Shown piece by piece: positions 35,540 to 44,517 of a stretch of 64,000 nucleotides of DNA. The notes beneath the pieces are model-generated. The model was not told where the DNA came from. It ran no database searches and saw nothing but the letters and a program-made list of their open reading frames with translations. Every line of letters starts with the position of its first letter. Within the stretch, counting starts at the first letter, position 1. Source of the DNA: Erythrobacter sp. F6033 (GTDB lineage: Bacteria > Pseudomonadota > Alphaproteobacteria > Sphingomonadales > Sphingomonadaceae); NCBI RefSeq assembly GCF_023016005.1, contig NZ_JALKAZ010000001.1:1798001-1862000 (forward strand). Reading direction: 5' to 3'. The position numbers and the translations under genes are program-made.

Positions 35540-36592
35540 ATGGCAGATAATAATCGTCGGTATCAATCTCTCACCGGTCTGAGCAGCCTTTGGTGGCCAG
35601 CGGTGGTCATGGGCCTATTCACTTTGCTGGCGGTAGTGATGACCGCGATTGCCCCCTTTACTGTCGTTCTCGTCCTCCTTCTGACGGTTCCGCTCATTTT
35701 CGTGCGAGCTGGAGCCGCTGGGCGGACTACCATCGTCGCGGGATTTACCTTTCTCGCCGCGATCTTTTTCGGCATCCCGATGGTATCAAAGCTCATCGTG
35801 TATTCTGATCTCGGTAAATATGATCGCCCGTCGGTAACATTGGCCGAAAAGATAGAATGGAACGGCGACTTGCTGATCGCGACTGGCCCGCGCCAATTGG
35901 AGAGATTTTTGCTCGACGATGGCTTGGCGCCATCTGGCGTAACGCTGGATATGTTGCTTATCTATGGACAGACCAGTTCGGTTACGCTCGCGGAATACGA
36001 GCCAACCGATTTCGAGGCATTGAGCGCGGACATTGACGCTCGACATTACGGTGCAAAAACAACGTTTAGCGTTTCGCCTTCATCGGCTTGCCAAGATTTA
36101 CTGCGGCGATACCGAGAGGGGTTCAATGGCCGAACAACTGCCAATCAAATTGCTCTGAAAGAATGGCGCTCGTGGCGCGCGGAACTGACGCAAAATTGCG
36201 TGATTCAGCAGGCAACTCCTACGGATTTTGCTTGGAAGATGCGTTTTGGCGGGTGGCGAAATGAAGCTGCCGCCGACATTGGCGATGCGCCGATCAACAT
36301 ATTCGGCTTCAGCCATGGTCCCGGCTATCGATCTTACAGACCATATCGGCCCGGCGTCTGGGTCAAATACGCAGAGATCGTCGGACCAGACGGATCCATA
36401 AAATTTCGAGCGTTTGGTCAGAATGCTTATGCACTGGCGGCACCACTGCAGCTAAATTCCAGTCATAATCTGACCGACGTTTCCTTTGCCCACACCCGCT
36501 TTTACCGCGGCTCCGGCATCAGCGAAGCCGAGTACAAGTTGTTGCCAGAAAGCCTGCGACGCGAACTCAGATCACTATTTTGGCATCGCTGA
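35540..36592 (+). CDS. membrane protein of unknown function
   Basis: 350 residues. Three hydrophobic segments near the N-terminus (about 17-35, 38-55 and 63-82) are followed by a soluble domain of about 260 residues. That domain has the sequence VSPSSACQDLLRRYREG and a later cysteine (QNCVIQQ), so one disulfide is possible. I recognise no family. It follows accC by 78 bp on the same strand but with no obvious functional link. Confidence 0.7.
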   Translation: MADNNRRYQSLTGLSSLWWPAVVMGLFTLLAVVMTAIAPFTVVLVLLLTVPLIFVRAGAAGRTTIVAGFTFLAAIFFGIPMVSKLIVYSDLGKYDRPSVTLAEKIEWNGDLLIATGPRQLERFLLDDGLAPSGVTLDMLLIYGQTSSVTLAEYEPTDFEALSADIDARHYGAKTTFSVSPSSACQDLLRRYREGFNGRTTANQIALKEWRSWRAELTQNCVIQQATPTDFAWKMRFGGWRNEAAADIGDAPINIFGFSHGPGYRSYRPYRPGVWVKYAEIVGPDGSIKFRAFGQNAYALAAPLQLNSSHNLTDVSFAHTRFYRGSGISEAEYKLLPESLRRELRSLFWHR

Positions 36593-36675
36593 ACAGCGTA
36601 AAATGCCTTCAGCGTCGTTACGACAAACCGCGCGGTTCGATTGCCTGGAAACTGCTCTAAAAGCAGGCTATTCGA

Positions 36676-37122
36676 TCAATCGAATGTCATGCCCGCAGCC
36701 TCTGCTTCGGCAATGATCTCTGCGCTGGTCTTCATCGGGCTTTCTTGAACCAGATCGTACCAATCCGGTTTTTCATCGATGAAAATTTGATGCTTGATCG
36801 GAAGGCCTTTCGGCAGATCAAACAGTCCGGCCAGAAAGGTGCGGCCTCCGGTCGGCTTTAAATGGTACCAAAGGTTGCTGCCGCATTTCGAGCAAAAGGC
36901 TCGTTCGGCCCACTCGCTTGATTGGTACACCGAAACGGCCTCTTCCCCTTCAACAGTGAAGCCATCGCTTTCTATACCTGCGTACATTGATCCACCCCAG
37001 CGGGCGCACATTTCGCAGTGGCAGACGTCGATTTCCTTGTGAGCGCCCGTCAGGGTCAGCTTCACAGCACCGCACAGGCAGTACCCTTTGATAGGTTCAT
37101 CGATGCGTTCGGCGTCGCTCAT
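36676..37122 (-). CDS. GFA-family protein (glutathione-dependent formaldehyde-activating enzyme-like)
   Basis: 148 residues. All zinc cysteines of the GFA fold are visible: Cys15 and Cys17 (YCLCGAV), Cys34, Cys36 and Cys39 (DVCHCEMC), and Cys77 and Cys80 (FCSKCG). The family is named after a formaldehyde-glutathione enzyme, but most members have no proven activity. The gene precedes the Lrp-type regulator stop by about 10 bp on the same strand. Confidence 0.92.
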   Translation of the reverse strand: MSDAERIDEPIKGYCLCGAVKLTLTGAHKEIDVCHCEMCARWGGSMYAGIESDGFTVEGEEAVSVYQSSEWAERAFCSKCGSNLWYHLKPTGGRTFLAGLFDLPKGLPIKHQIFIDEKPDWYDLVQESPMKTSAEIIAEAEAAGMTFD

Positions 37123-37131
37123 CGGAAGACT

Positions 37132-37593
37132 TTAAAGCGGGACACCCGGGACCTGTTTGGAGGTCCGGATCGTGAGGGATGTTTTCACGCTTTCGACATT
37201 AGGAGCCGGAGTCAGCTTGCCCGTCAGAAATTCCTGAAAACTCTGAAGGTCCTGGCTCACAATCTTGAGAATAAAATCGATCTCGCCATTGAGCATGTGG
37301 CACTCGCGAACCTCGGCAAGCGTCGCCATGTGATCTTCAAATTCGCGAAGGGCGCTTTCGGCCTGGCTTTTCAAGCTGACCATGGCGAAAACCGTGATCG
37401 CAAAGCCCAGCTTCGAAGGGTCCAGATCGGCGTGATAGCCGCGAATCACGCCGTCTTCCTCAAGCCCGCGAACGCGGCGAAGACACGGCGGTGCGGTCAG
37501 TCCGACACGCTGGGCCAATTCAACATTGGTCACGCGCCCTTCGGCCTGCAATTCAGATAGTAGGCGCTTGTCGATCTCGTCCAGATTGGCCAT
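37132..37593 (-). CDS. Lrp/AsnC-family transcriptional regulator
   Basis: 153 residues. A winged helix-turn-helix (LDEIDKRLLSELQAEGRVTN and APPCLRRVRGLEEDGVIRGY, residues 4-53) is followed by the RAM ligand domain (FAITVFAMVSLKSQ, CHMLNGEIDFILKIVSQDL). These octameric regulators respond to amino acids. The ATG at 37593 fits the family length; the longer open frame adds over 100 unrelated residues. It is divergent from the kinase-like gene, sharing a 247-bp intergenic region that includes an AT-rich patch. Confidence 0.95.
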   Translation of the reverse strand: MANLDEIDKRLLSELQAEGRVTNVELAQRVGLTAPPCLRRVRGLEEDGVIRGYHADLDPSKLGFAITVFAMVSLKSQAESALREFEDHMATLAEVRECHMLNGEIDFILKIVSQDLQSFQEFLTGKLTPAPNVESVKTSLTIRTSKQVPGVPL

Positions 37594-37840
37594 CGGCTGC
37601 AAACTCTCCGTTGCGTGCGCTGCCAGCATTGTGAAGGCAGCTAATGTAAGACTTCTCTCGCGAAACAACATGCACGCATCAATACGCGCATGGATAATAT
37701 TATTAGGTTTGCCAGCAATTGTCCCGCTTTGCAACGCAGTGTGACTGTGCACCTGTAACATATGCGGCATGGTGTAATGGTCTAATCTGGATTCGGTGCG
37801 CCCGAAGCATTGCGTGCGGGTCCTGCCATAGGGAGCTTTG

Positions 37841-39628
37841 ATGTTTTTTGATGACCGCCTTGCCACTGTGCTGCGCCAACGCGCCACGAGCGAGGCGGGC
37901 GCGCGCACGCAATTCAGGCAATTGCTCGACATCCTGGGCAATCGAAAGTTCGCACCGCAGGATGAACGCTCTGGAAGCCTGATCGCAGCTGCGTGGTTGC
38001 GGATGGATGCACTGGCCGAGGAATTGCCGCCGGCAGACCGCGCAGCAATGATACGTGAAACCGGCTGGCGCTTTCGCAGCCCCGATCTTGCCGCGCATCT
38101 CGCGGATCATGAACCAGAGGTCGCCTCCGCCGCCTTGAACCGTGCGCATTTATCAGCCGAAGATTGGGAGGCATTGATACCGCGTCTGCCAGTGCGAGCG
38201 CGCGGTTTCTTACGGCTAAGGCGTGATCTGCCTGTCGATACCGAAGCTTTGCTTGAGCGGCTGGGCGTGCATGATCGCGGATTGCCTTCGCCTCATGCTC
38301 GCCAAGAAGCACCTGAAGAACGGATACCTGCTGCGCCAGTCGAAGCGGCAGCTGAGCGGGAACAGTTCGAAGCGGAACCAGAAGCAACAAGCGATCAAAT
38401 CGATCCCGTTGCCGAACTGCAAGACCCTTTCGATCCTGCTGACAGCGGCCGGAGCGAGATTTCTGCGCTGGTTGAGCGCATTGCCCAGTTCCGCAAGACA
38501 CGCGATGTCGCGCCTAGCGATGTCGAGCGCTCGCCAAAACTCCCGCTAGGCCTAGAAGAGCGCACGGGGGCGGGCGACCGCCGGATCAGCGCCTTCGGCT
38601 TTTCTGCAGATGCGAATGGCAGGATCGATTGGGCCGAAACAGAAGCAGCTGCGATGGTAACGGGTGTGCGCCTGACCCGCCCTTCTGTTCTGGGCGGGCG
38701 CGACAACGAAAACGAAGTCGAGCGGGCATTCCACCGGCGTCTTCCAATCTCCCATTGCGAGTTCAGCTTGCGAGGAGCACCCGCAATCGAGGGTGACTGG
38801 ATCGTCGATGCGCAGCCAAGCTTTACCGACGATGGAAGTTTTTCGGGCTATCTTGGGCGGTTCCGGCGACCTGCCAATGATGATCCGAACGCTCCCACGG
38901 CCGAAGCACGCGAAGCGGACCGGATTCGCCAATTGCTGCATGAGCTTCGTACTCCCGTTACCGCGGTCCAAGGCTATGCCGAGGTGATCCAACAGCAATT
39001 GTTTGGCCCCGCCCCGCACGATTACCGTGCCCTCGCCGCAGCAATCGCCGCTGACGCCGCGCGTATTCTATCGGGTTTTGAAGAGCTGGACCGGCTGGCG
39101 AAGCTGGAAACCGGGGCGATGACTATGGAGCCGGGCGAGGCAGACCTTTCTGCAATCGCCCATGCGACCAGCAATCAACTCGCTCAGGTGCTTGGCACCC
39201 GTATGGCAGGGATCGAGTTTGGCAAAGAGCCGGAAGGCCCCGTCTTCGTTGCGCTCGACAGCGAAGACGCAGAGGCACTTTTGTGGCGATTGATGGCAAC
39301 GCTCGGCGGGAATTGCGCGTCGGGAGAGAATTTGGTTGCCTCCCTAGAAGCCGGTTTCACCGAAGCGCGCCTTACCTGCGATCTGCCGGCCCAACTTATG
39401 TCTGAGGAGGACGTGTTCGCCGCAGAGGCCAAGCCCGTTGGCGACACCATCAATGCTGGTCTGTTCGGCGCGGGGTTCTCCTTACGGCTGGCCCGCGCAG
39501 AAGCACGGGCAGCGGGCGGCGCGCTTTCGATCAAGGATGATACGGTGACACTCACCCTGCCGCTCTTGACCGCCCGACAGGCCCTGCCTAGCCAAACAGA
39601 GCGCGGGGAGCGGGACAACGTAGCCTGA
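37841..39628 (+). CDS. HisKA-domain protein with degenerate ATPase domain
   Basis: 595 residues with no signal or membrane segment. The first 120 residues are a helical domain I do not recognise, then a Pro/Glu-rich linker, a PAS-like segment (about 240-345) and a HisKA helix with His367 in LLHELRTPVTAVQGYAEV. The following region should hold HATPase_c, but the N box is unclear (LLWRLMATLGGNC), the DxGxG box is missing and only GLFGAGFSLRLARAEARAAGG resembles the G2 box. It may be a phosphotransferase or pseudokinase. GGGAG precedes the ATG. Confidence 0.75.
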   Translation: MFFDDRLATVLRQRATSEAGARTQFRQLLDILGNRKFAPQDERSGSLIAAAWLRMDALAEELPPADRAAMIRETGWRFRSPDLAAHLADHEPEVASAALNRAHLSAEDWEALIPRLPVRARGFLRLRRDLPVDTEALLERLGVHDRGLPSPHARQEAPEERIPAAPVEAAAEREQFEAEPEATSDQIDPVAELQDPFDPADSGRSEISALVERIAQFRKTRDVAPSDVERSPKLPLGLEERTGAGDRRISAFGFSADANGRIDWAETEAAAMVTGVRLTRPSVLGGRDNENEVERAFHRRLPISHCEFSLRGAPAIEGDWIVDAQPSFTDDGSFSGYLGRFRRPANDDPNAPTAEAREADRIRQLLHELRTPVTAVQGYAEVIQQQLFGPAPHDYRALAAAIAADAARILSGFEELDRLAKLETGAMTMEPGEADLSAIAHATSNQLAQVLGTRMAGIEFGKEPEGPVFVALDSEDAEALLWRLMATLGGNCASGENLVASLEAGFTEARLTCDLPAQLMSEEDVFAAEAKPVGDTINAGLFGAGFSLRLARAEARAAGGALSIKDDTVTLTLPLLTARQALPSQTERGERDNVA

Positions 39629-39694
39629 TCGGATCGCGCACTCAGATCAACGCGCTGTGCCCTGGCATGGCGATCAACGCCGGAAGCGTCTGAC

Positions 39695-40696
39695 ATGGCC
39701 CAAGGCTCTATGCTGACCCCTCCATTACCGAACGCTACCGCTGAGTTCGCGAGCGATTTCGGACAGCGCGTCTTGTTGACTGTCGATACAGAAGAAGAGT
39801 TTGATTGGAACGCACCATTCCGCCGCGATGGCTATGGTTTGGAGCATGTCGAAAAGCTCACACGGTTCCAGAGCTTTTGCGAAGAAATCGGGGCTCACCC
39901 AGTCTACCTTGTCGATTGGCCGATTACACAGAACAGCCGCGCGGTAGAGATTATCGGTGATGCGGTTCGAAGGGGAACTGCAGAGGTCGGCGTTCAGCTG
40001 CACCCATGGGTCAATCCTCCGTTTGACGAGGACGTCACGACGCGCAATTCCTTCGCCGGAAACCTTCCAACCGATTTGGAAGCCGCCAAATTCACGGGAC
40101 TGCGGGATGCTATCGAATCCGCATTCGGCATCGCCCCGATTGTCTACCGCGCAGGCCGATACGGGCTCGGGCACGAAACTGCCGACCTTTTGAAGACATC
40201 CGGCATTTCGATCGATACTTCCGTGCGGTCTTTGTTCGATTACAGCGTGCAAGGCGGCCCGGATTACACCCACCATCCGCTCGTGCCCTATTGGGTCGAT
40301 GAAGAGCGCACCTTGCTCGAATTGCCGGTGACGAGCGTCTATTGGGGCGTGCTGCGCCAGCTGGGAAAGCAGATACACCGTGCCCAGCGCCACGTACCGA
40401 CGCTCTTTTCAGCATTTTCGCGGCTTAACCTGCTCGAACGTATTGCGCTGACACCGGAAGGGGTCACCGCTGAAGAAGCCCTTCGGGGAATCGACATTGC
40501 CCTCGACGATGGCCTGCCGCTTTTGGTGTTGAGTTTTCACAGCCCATCGCTCGCGGCGGGACACACGCCCTATTGCAACAGCGATGAAGATGTCGAACGC
40601 CTCTATGACTGGTTTCGGCAGGTTTACGCCTATCTGGCCCAAAGAGGTGTCGCCAGCGCCACTCTGAATGACGTTATTTCCTCAGTTAATCGCTAA
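39695..40696 (+). CDS. polysaccharide-deacetylase-type protein, WalW-like
   Basis: 333 residues. NodB-like features are LLTVDTEEEFDW with the catalytic-type Asp, LHPW in GVQLHPWVNPPF, YRAGRYGLG, and the C-terminal LVLSFHSPSLAAGHTPY. WalW-like proteins are found beside envelope polysaccharide genes. No signal peptide is seen, so it may act in the cytoplasm. It is 66 bp downstream of the kinase-like gene. Confidence 0.8.
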   Translation: MAQGSMLTPPLPNATAEFASDFGQRVLLTVDTEEEFDWNAPFRRDGYGLEHVEKLTRFQSFCEEIGAHPVYLVDWPITQNSRAVEIIGDAVRRGTAEVGVQLHPWVNPPFDEDVTTRNSFAGNLPTDLEAAKFTGLRDAIESAFGIAPIVYRAGRYGLGHETADLLKTSGISIDTSVRSLFDYSVQGGPDYTHHPLVPYWVDEERTLLELPVTSVYWGVLRQLGKQIHRAQRHVPTLFSAFSRLNLLERIALTPEGVTAEEALRGIDIALDDGLPLLVLSFHSPSLAAGHTPYCNSDEDVERLYDWFRQVYAYLAQRGVASATLNDVISSVNR

Positions 40697-40781
40697 AAAT
40701 TCAAAAGAAGCGCGCTTCATGCTTGTATCCATCGAAAGGTGGCTGTAGGGGCCATCCTCGTTCGCGCAGCCGATACCCTAT

Positions 40782-40857
40782 GGGCCTGTAGCTCAGTGGT
40801 TAGAGCTGGCCGCTCATAACGGCTAGGTCGCGGGTTCGAATCCTGCCGGGCCCACCA
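40782..40857 (+). tRNA. tRNA with CAT anticodon, probably tRNA-Ile2 (lysidine type)
   Basis: Acceptor GGGCCTG pairs with CGGGCCC followed by A and CCA. The anticodon loop is CTCATAA. The D arm TAGCTCAGTGGTTAGAGC matches the Ile2 type more closely than elongator Met, but the two share this loop, so identity is not certain. 76 nt. Confidence 0.95.
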
Positions 40858-40890
40858 ACCTTTACGGGCGGCGGACGAAGAGATGAATGT

Positions 40891-40967
40891 CGGGGAGTGG
40901 CGCAGCCAGGTAGCGCACCTGTTTTGGGTACAGGGGGTCGGAGGTTCGAATCCTCTCTCCCCGACCA
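40891..40967 (+). tRNA. tRNA-Pro (anticodon TGG)
   Basis: Acceptor CGGGGAG/CTCCCCG, encoded CCA, anticodon loop TTTGGGT giving TGG, T arm GAGGTTCGAATCCTC. It lies 33 bp after the CAT tRNA in the same orientation, so they may be co-transcribed. 77 nt. Confidence 0.96.
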
Positions 40968-41035
40968 TCTCTTGAAATACAGCCGAAACTGCCGCTTATC
41001 TGCACAAAGCAAAGCGGCGATGTGAGGCCAAACCC

Positions 41036-41488
41036 ATGATAACAATTCCCGGATTCCCTGACGCAGCTCCGATGGCGGGGCTCGCCGGAGGCATCCTGAT
41101 TGGCATTGCAGCGGCGGTGATGCTGATCGGCGTCGGACGAATCGCCGGCGTTTCGGGAATTGCCGCAAGAGCATTTGGGCTCAGCGAAAGCTCCCTGCCG
41201 CGTTTCTCGGCATGGTCATTCCTGATAGGATTACCGCTCGGCGCATTTATCGTTTCGGCGCTCTCCGGCGATCCAGCGCCCGACTTCGCATCTCCAATCT
41301 ATCTCGTGCTCGCAGGGCTAATCGTGGGCATCGGAACAAAGCTTGGCAGCGGCTGCACCAGTGGGCATGGCGTGTGCGGGATGAGCCGGTTTTCCCAACG
41401 CTCTATCGTCGCCACCATAACCTTCATGATCACCGGCTTTGCGACCGTAGCCATCATGAACGCTATCGGATTGGAGGTGCTGCCATGA
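41036..41488 (+). CDS. YeeE/YedE-family transporter, first half-size subunit
   Basis: 150 residues with four predicted membrane helices. The signature [23 protein letters not shown], with two conserved cysteines, is that of the thiosulfate importer TsuA/YeeE. The full-length family has both halves in one chain; here they are two genes overlapping as ATGA. Sulfur-compound uptake is likely. It lies just after two tRNA genes. Confidence 0.9.
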   Translation: MITIPGFPDAAPMAGLAGGILIGIAAAVMLIGVGRIAGVSGIAARAFGLSESSLPRFSAWSFLIGLPLGAFIVSALSGDPAPDFASPIYLVLAGLIVGIGTKLGSGCTSGHGVCGMSRFSQRSIVATITFMITGFATVAIMNAIGLEVLP

Positions 41489-41901
41489 TTGGCCGTACAC
41501 TGATCCCGATAGTTTCCGGCGCTGTATTCGGGGCCGGTCTCACAATCGGCGGAATGACTGATCCGGCAAGAGTGCGCGGATTTCTGGATATATTCGGAGA
41601 TTGGGACCCGACGCTCGCATTTGTGATGGGCGGCGCGGTGATAACGATGGTTATCGCATGGCAAGCTCAAAGCCGTTTGGCCAAGCCCGTCTTCGCAGAG
41701 AATTTTGCCCTGCCAGATAGCAGCGATCTGACGCCGCGATTGATCGGTGGAGCGGCGCTGTTCGGGATCGGCTGGGCAATCGCCGGGCTCTGCCCCGGCC
41801 CCGGTCTGGCCGCACTGGCCATCGAACCAATGTCAGCAGCGATCTTTGTAGTCTCTATGTTGCTGGGAATGGCAGCAGTTCGGGCGTTTGAGCGCGCTTA
41901 A
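41485..41901 (+). CDS. YeeE-like transporter second half (DUF6691 type)
   Basis: 138 residues and four membrane segments. GLTIGGMTDPARVRGFLD and WAIAGLCPGPGLAALA (with the conserved cysteine) mark the C-terminal half of YeeE. It starts within the stop codon of the first half, so translation is coupled and a heteromeric transporter is likely. Confidence 0.9.
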   Translation: MIGRTLIPIVSGAVFGAGLTIGGMTDPARVRGFLDIFGDWDPTLAFVMGGAVITMVIAWQAQSRLAKPVFAENFALPDSSDLTPRLIGGAALFGIGWAIAGLCPGPGLAALAIEPMSAAIFVVSMLLGMAAVRAFERA

Positions 41902-41912
41902 ACGAAAGCTAG

Positions 41913-43049
41913 CTACTCGGCCGGCTGTGCCAGCCCCATATCGGCTTCGTTTTCCTGATCCCGGGCTTTCGCCGCTTTCGCCTCTGCACGGTCACGGCGG
42001 TGCAGCAGGAAGAACGTAAGCGCGGCCCCAACCAAAGGCAGATAGAAGTGCATCAATCGCCATGTGCTCATAGCAGGTACCAGCACACCCATCACTACAA
42101 ACGGGGCAAATAGGAGCAGGAACGCCGCTTCCGCGCCTCCAGCGCCTCCGGGGGTGGGAACGATCGAACTGATCGTCTGGACAAGCCACTGCAAGAGCCA
42201 GAACAAAGCCGGCTGCCATTCAACGCCAAAGGCTGCCAGAACGAGGCCAGCAATCGAAAAACGAACCGCCCATTGCAATGCAGTCAGGCCCAAATTGATC
42301 AGAGCCAGTCCCTTGCCCTGACGGAACACGCTGGCCCAATCGCTCGCAATCTGGATGATGTGGATTTTTGCCCGGCGCAGAATTCGGAAAGACCAATCGC
42401 GCACGGTCGCTCCAAACGCTCCGGTTGCAATCAGTGTAAGCCCAGCCGCAATTGCCAGAACCACTCCGCCAACTATCCATAGAGCGGATTCAATCGTACC
42501 ATTGAGCCGGGTAACAATTTCAGGATCAGATCCGACAACCCCCAACATCGCATATCCCGTGACGCCAAGGCATAGTGCGACCATTGAAAGCGTCATGAAC
42601 GTATCTTCGGCAGCTTGAAAAGATATGAGGGTAATTGAGCGCCGTGAATCGACCCCTTCACCAAGCAAGAACAGAACCTTGATCGGCATTGCCCCGGTCG
42701 AAGATGGAGTGATCGAATTGGTCACCATCGTGCCGGTTATGACTTTCAACGCCTTCATGAACCCAAAATCAAGGTTCAGAAAACGCGCCCAGATAGCAAG
42801 CCGGATCGAGTTGGAGATCATCGGGACGAACACTAAAAGCGTGACAAGTCCAAGCAGGCCGGGTGCCACCAGCTTCTCGCTGAGATCAATACCGCCAAGC
42901 GCATAGATCAGCACCGCGACATTGCCGAGCGCAACCAGCGGCAGGATCGACAGTGCAATTGTCAGCGTACGGCGCGGCATATTGCGCCAATGGCTGACCA
43001 TTGGATTCTCGTCAGAAACCGAGTTGTCGGGCGGAATATCCTGGCTCAC
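41913..43049 (-). CDS. lysylphosphatidylglycerol-synthase-TM / flippase-like membrane protein
   Basis: 378 residues, about eight membrane helices. The LPG_synthase_TM signature SITPSSTGAMPIKVLFLL and the loop IVPTPGGAGGAEAAFLL are clear. Family members move or build envelope lipids; some act as flippase-like partners of glycosyltransferases. The gene overlaps the upstream glycosyltransferase by ATGA, so the two likely work together on a lipid-linked sugar. Confidence 0.88.
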   Translation of the reverse strand: MSQDIPPDNSVSDENPMVSHWRNMPRRTLTIALSILPLVALGNVAVLIYALGGIDLSEKLVAPGLLGLVTLLVFVPMISNSIRLAIWARFLNLDFGFMKALKVITGTMVTNSITPSSTGAMPIKVLFLLGEGVDSRRSITLISFQAAEDTFMTLSMVALCLGVTGYAMLGVVGSDPEIVTRLNGTIESALWIVGGVVLAIAAGLTLIATGAFGATVRDWSFRILRRAKIHIIQIASDWASVFRQGKGLALINLGLTALQWAVRFSIAGLVLAAFGVEWQPALFWLLQWLVQTISSIVPTPGGAGGAEAAFLLLFAPFVVMGVLVPAMSTWRLMHFYLPLVGAALTFFLLHRRDRAEAKAAKARDQENEADMGLAQPAE

Positions 43050-44338
43050 GAGAAGCTCAATACCCGTTTCAGAGGTTCGGCAAAGGCCTTCTCACGGCGT
43101 GCGTCGCGTGCGTTCAACGCCTCGACGTATTCAACATTCATCAATTGCTCGAAAGTCTGCTGCCAGCGGTTGTGCGAATTGGCGAGCTCCACAGAGCGGC
43201 GGCGCATCGCAGAATAATCACCGCGCCACACTTTCGTGACATTGTTTGCCATTGCGATGAAATCGTCGACCGGTCCGAGCAAACCTGTTCCGTCTGGAAC
43301 ACGTTCGGGCATCGCTCCGCTTGCGACGCCGACCACGGGCAGTCCCGAAGCCTGCGCCTCGAGCACAGAGATGCCGAATGTCTCGTCCGCCATCCCGCTG
43401 ACATAGATGTCGCAAGAAGCGAGCGCAGTCGCGAGGTCTTTGCGGTTGGTCACATAGCCTGGAAACGCAATCGGAAGTCCCTGAGACTGTTCGATCAGGC
43501 TTTCGCGCAGCTTGCCTTCGCCCAGAAGCACCATCCCCGCACCGAGCTCCGGTGGCAGGTTCTTGAACATATCGACCAGCGTGTAAGCGCGCTTTTCGTT
43601 ATCGAGCCGTCCCGCATAGATCAGCAGTGGGCCGTCGCCTTCAGGCAGACCGACTTTGGTCCGGTAATTCGGATCGCGATGTTCGGTCGAAAATTGATCG
43701 ATGTTTACACCCAGGCCCAACACGCCGGTGTTCTTCTGGCCAACTTTGTTGATCATACTCTCCGCTTCGCGGTTGAGCGCATAGACGCGGTCAAACCGGT
43801 TATACGTCATCCAAGCGTAGAAATAGCCGAGGTTCTTGAAGAATGTCGCCGGGTAGTGCCCGGACAAATCCTTCATCACGCGATAAATCTGAGAATTAGG
43901 AAAATCGGTTCTGTAGCCCGCAACAAGCGCGGTATCGGGGAAGCGCCAGCGGTGGCGGATCGCCAACCACGGAAGCACCCACGGGCACTGGCTTTCGATG
44001 ATGTTCGGCTGGTATTCGCGCAAAAGCTCGAACACTTTGTCGTTGCGATTAATCCAGCGATAGTTCGGGCTGCCCCAAACTTGCGGCGCGCCGACTTCGG
44101 CAAAGATGGTCCGGCCTTCGACGGTAATCTTATCTTCGGCGCCCGGCACGATTTGCAGCAAGCGGTGCTCGGAATGCTCAAGGAAGTACTTGCGCTTCTC
44201 TTTGAGATAGGTCGAAATGCCGCCACCGCCGCTCGCAGACCAGCTTTGTGTCAGGTCACAAACCAGGGTGTTTTCAGGCAAAGCGGTGCTGTTACCGGAA
44301 GCGTTTGCCGGAGTAATTGCGGGACGGTTCGGCGTCAT
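43046..44338 (-). CDS. glycosyltransferase family 4-like protein
   Basis: 430 residues, GT-B fold. N-terminal acceptor half starts at LVCDLTQSWSASGGGGIST; the donor half has LIYAGRLDNEKRAYTLVD, MVLLGEGKLRESL, FPGYVTNRKDLATALASCDIY and ETFGISVLEAQASGLPVVG. No membrane segments. It overlaps the flippase-like gene start by 4 bp. Product is probably a glycolipid or envelope polysaccharide. Confidence 0.9.
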   Translation of the reverse strand: MTPNRPAITPANASGNSTALPENTLVCDLTQSWSASGGGGISTYLKEKRKYFLEHSEHRLLQIVPGAEDKITVEGRTIFAEVGAPQVWGSPNYRWINRNDKVFELLREYQPNIIESQCPWVLPWLAIRHRWRFPDTALVAGYRTDFPNSQIYRVMKDLSGHYPATFFKNLGYFYAWMTYNRFDRVYALNREAESMINKVGQKNTGVLGLGVNIDQFSTEHRDPNYRTKVGLPEGDGPLLIYAGRLDNEKRAYTLVDMFKNLPPELGAGMVLLGEGKLRESLIEQSQGLPIAFPGYVTNRKDLATALASCDIYVSGMADETFGISVLEAQASGLPVVGVASGAMPERVPDGTGLLGPVDDFIAMANNVTKVWRGDYSAMRRRSVELANSHNRWQQTFEQLMNVEYVEALNARDARREKAFAEPLKRVLSFS

Positions 44339-44517
44339 AAGCTACGTCCATCTGCTTTCTGCGAGTGCTTTAGAGACCACAGCACCTACGCTGCAAGGGG
44401 GGCGGTTGCTATTCATGCAACCGAATGCTCGCCTAGATAGGGGGCATTTGCGACACTTAAAGTCCCCTAATTGGGTCCCATTGTGAGCCCTCGCATGAAC
44501 GCCAGCTTACTCTTTGC

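Noticed and set aside
43001..44440. 479-codon open frame on the plus strand
   Set aside because: Antisense to the glycosyltransferase with full GT-B motifs; the translation has no recognisable domain.
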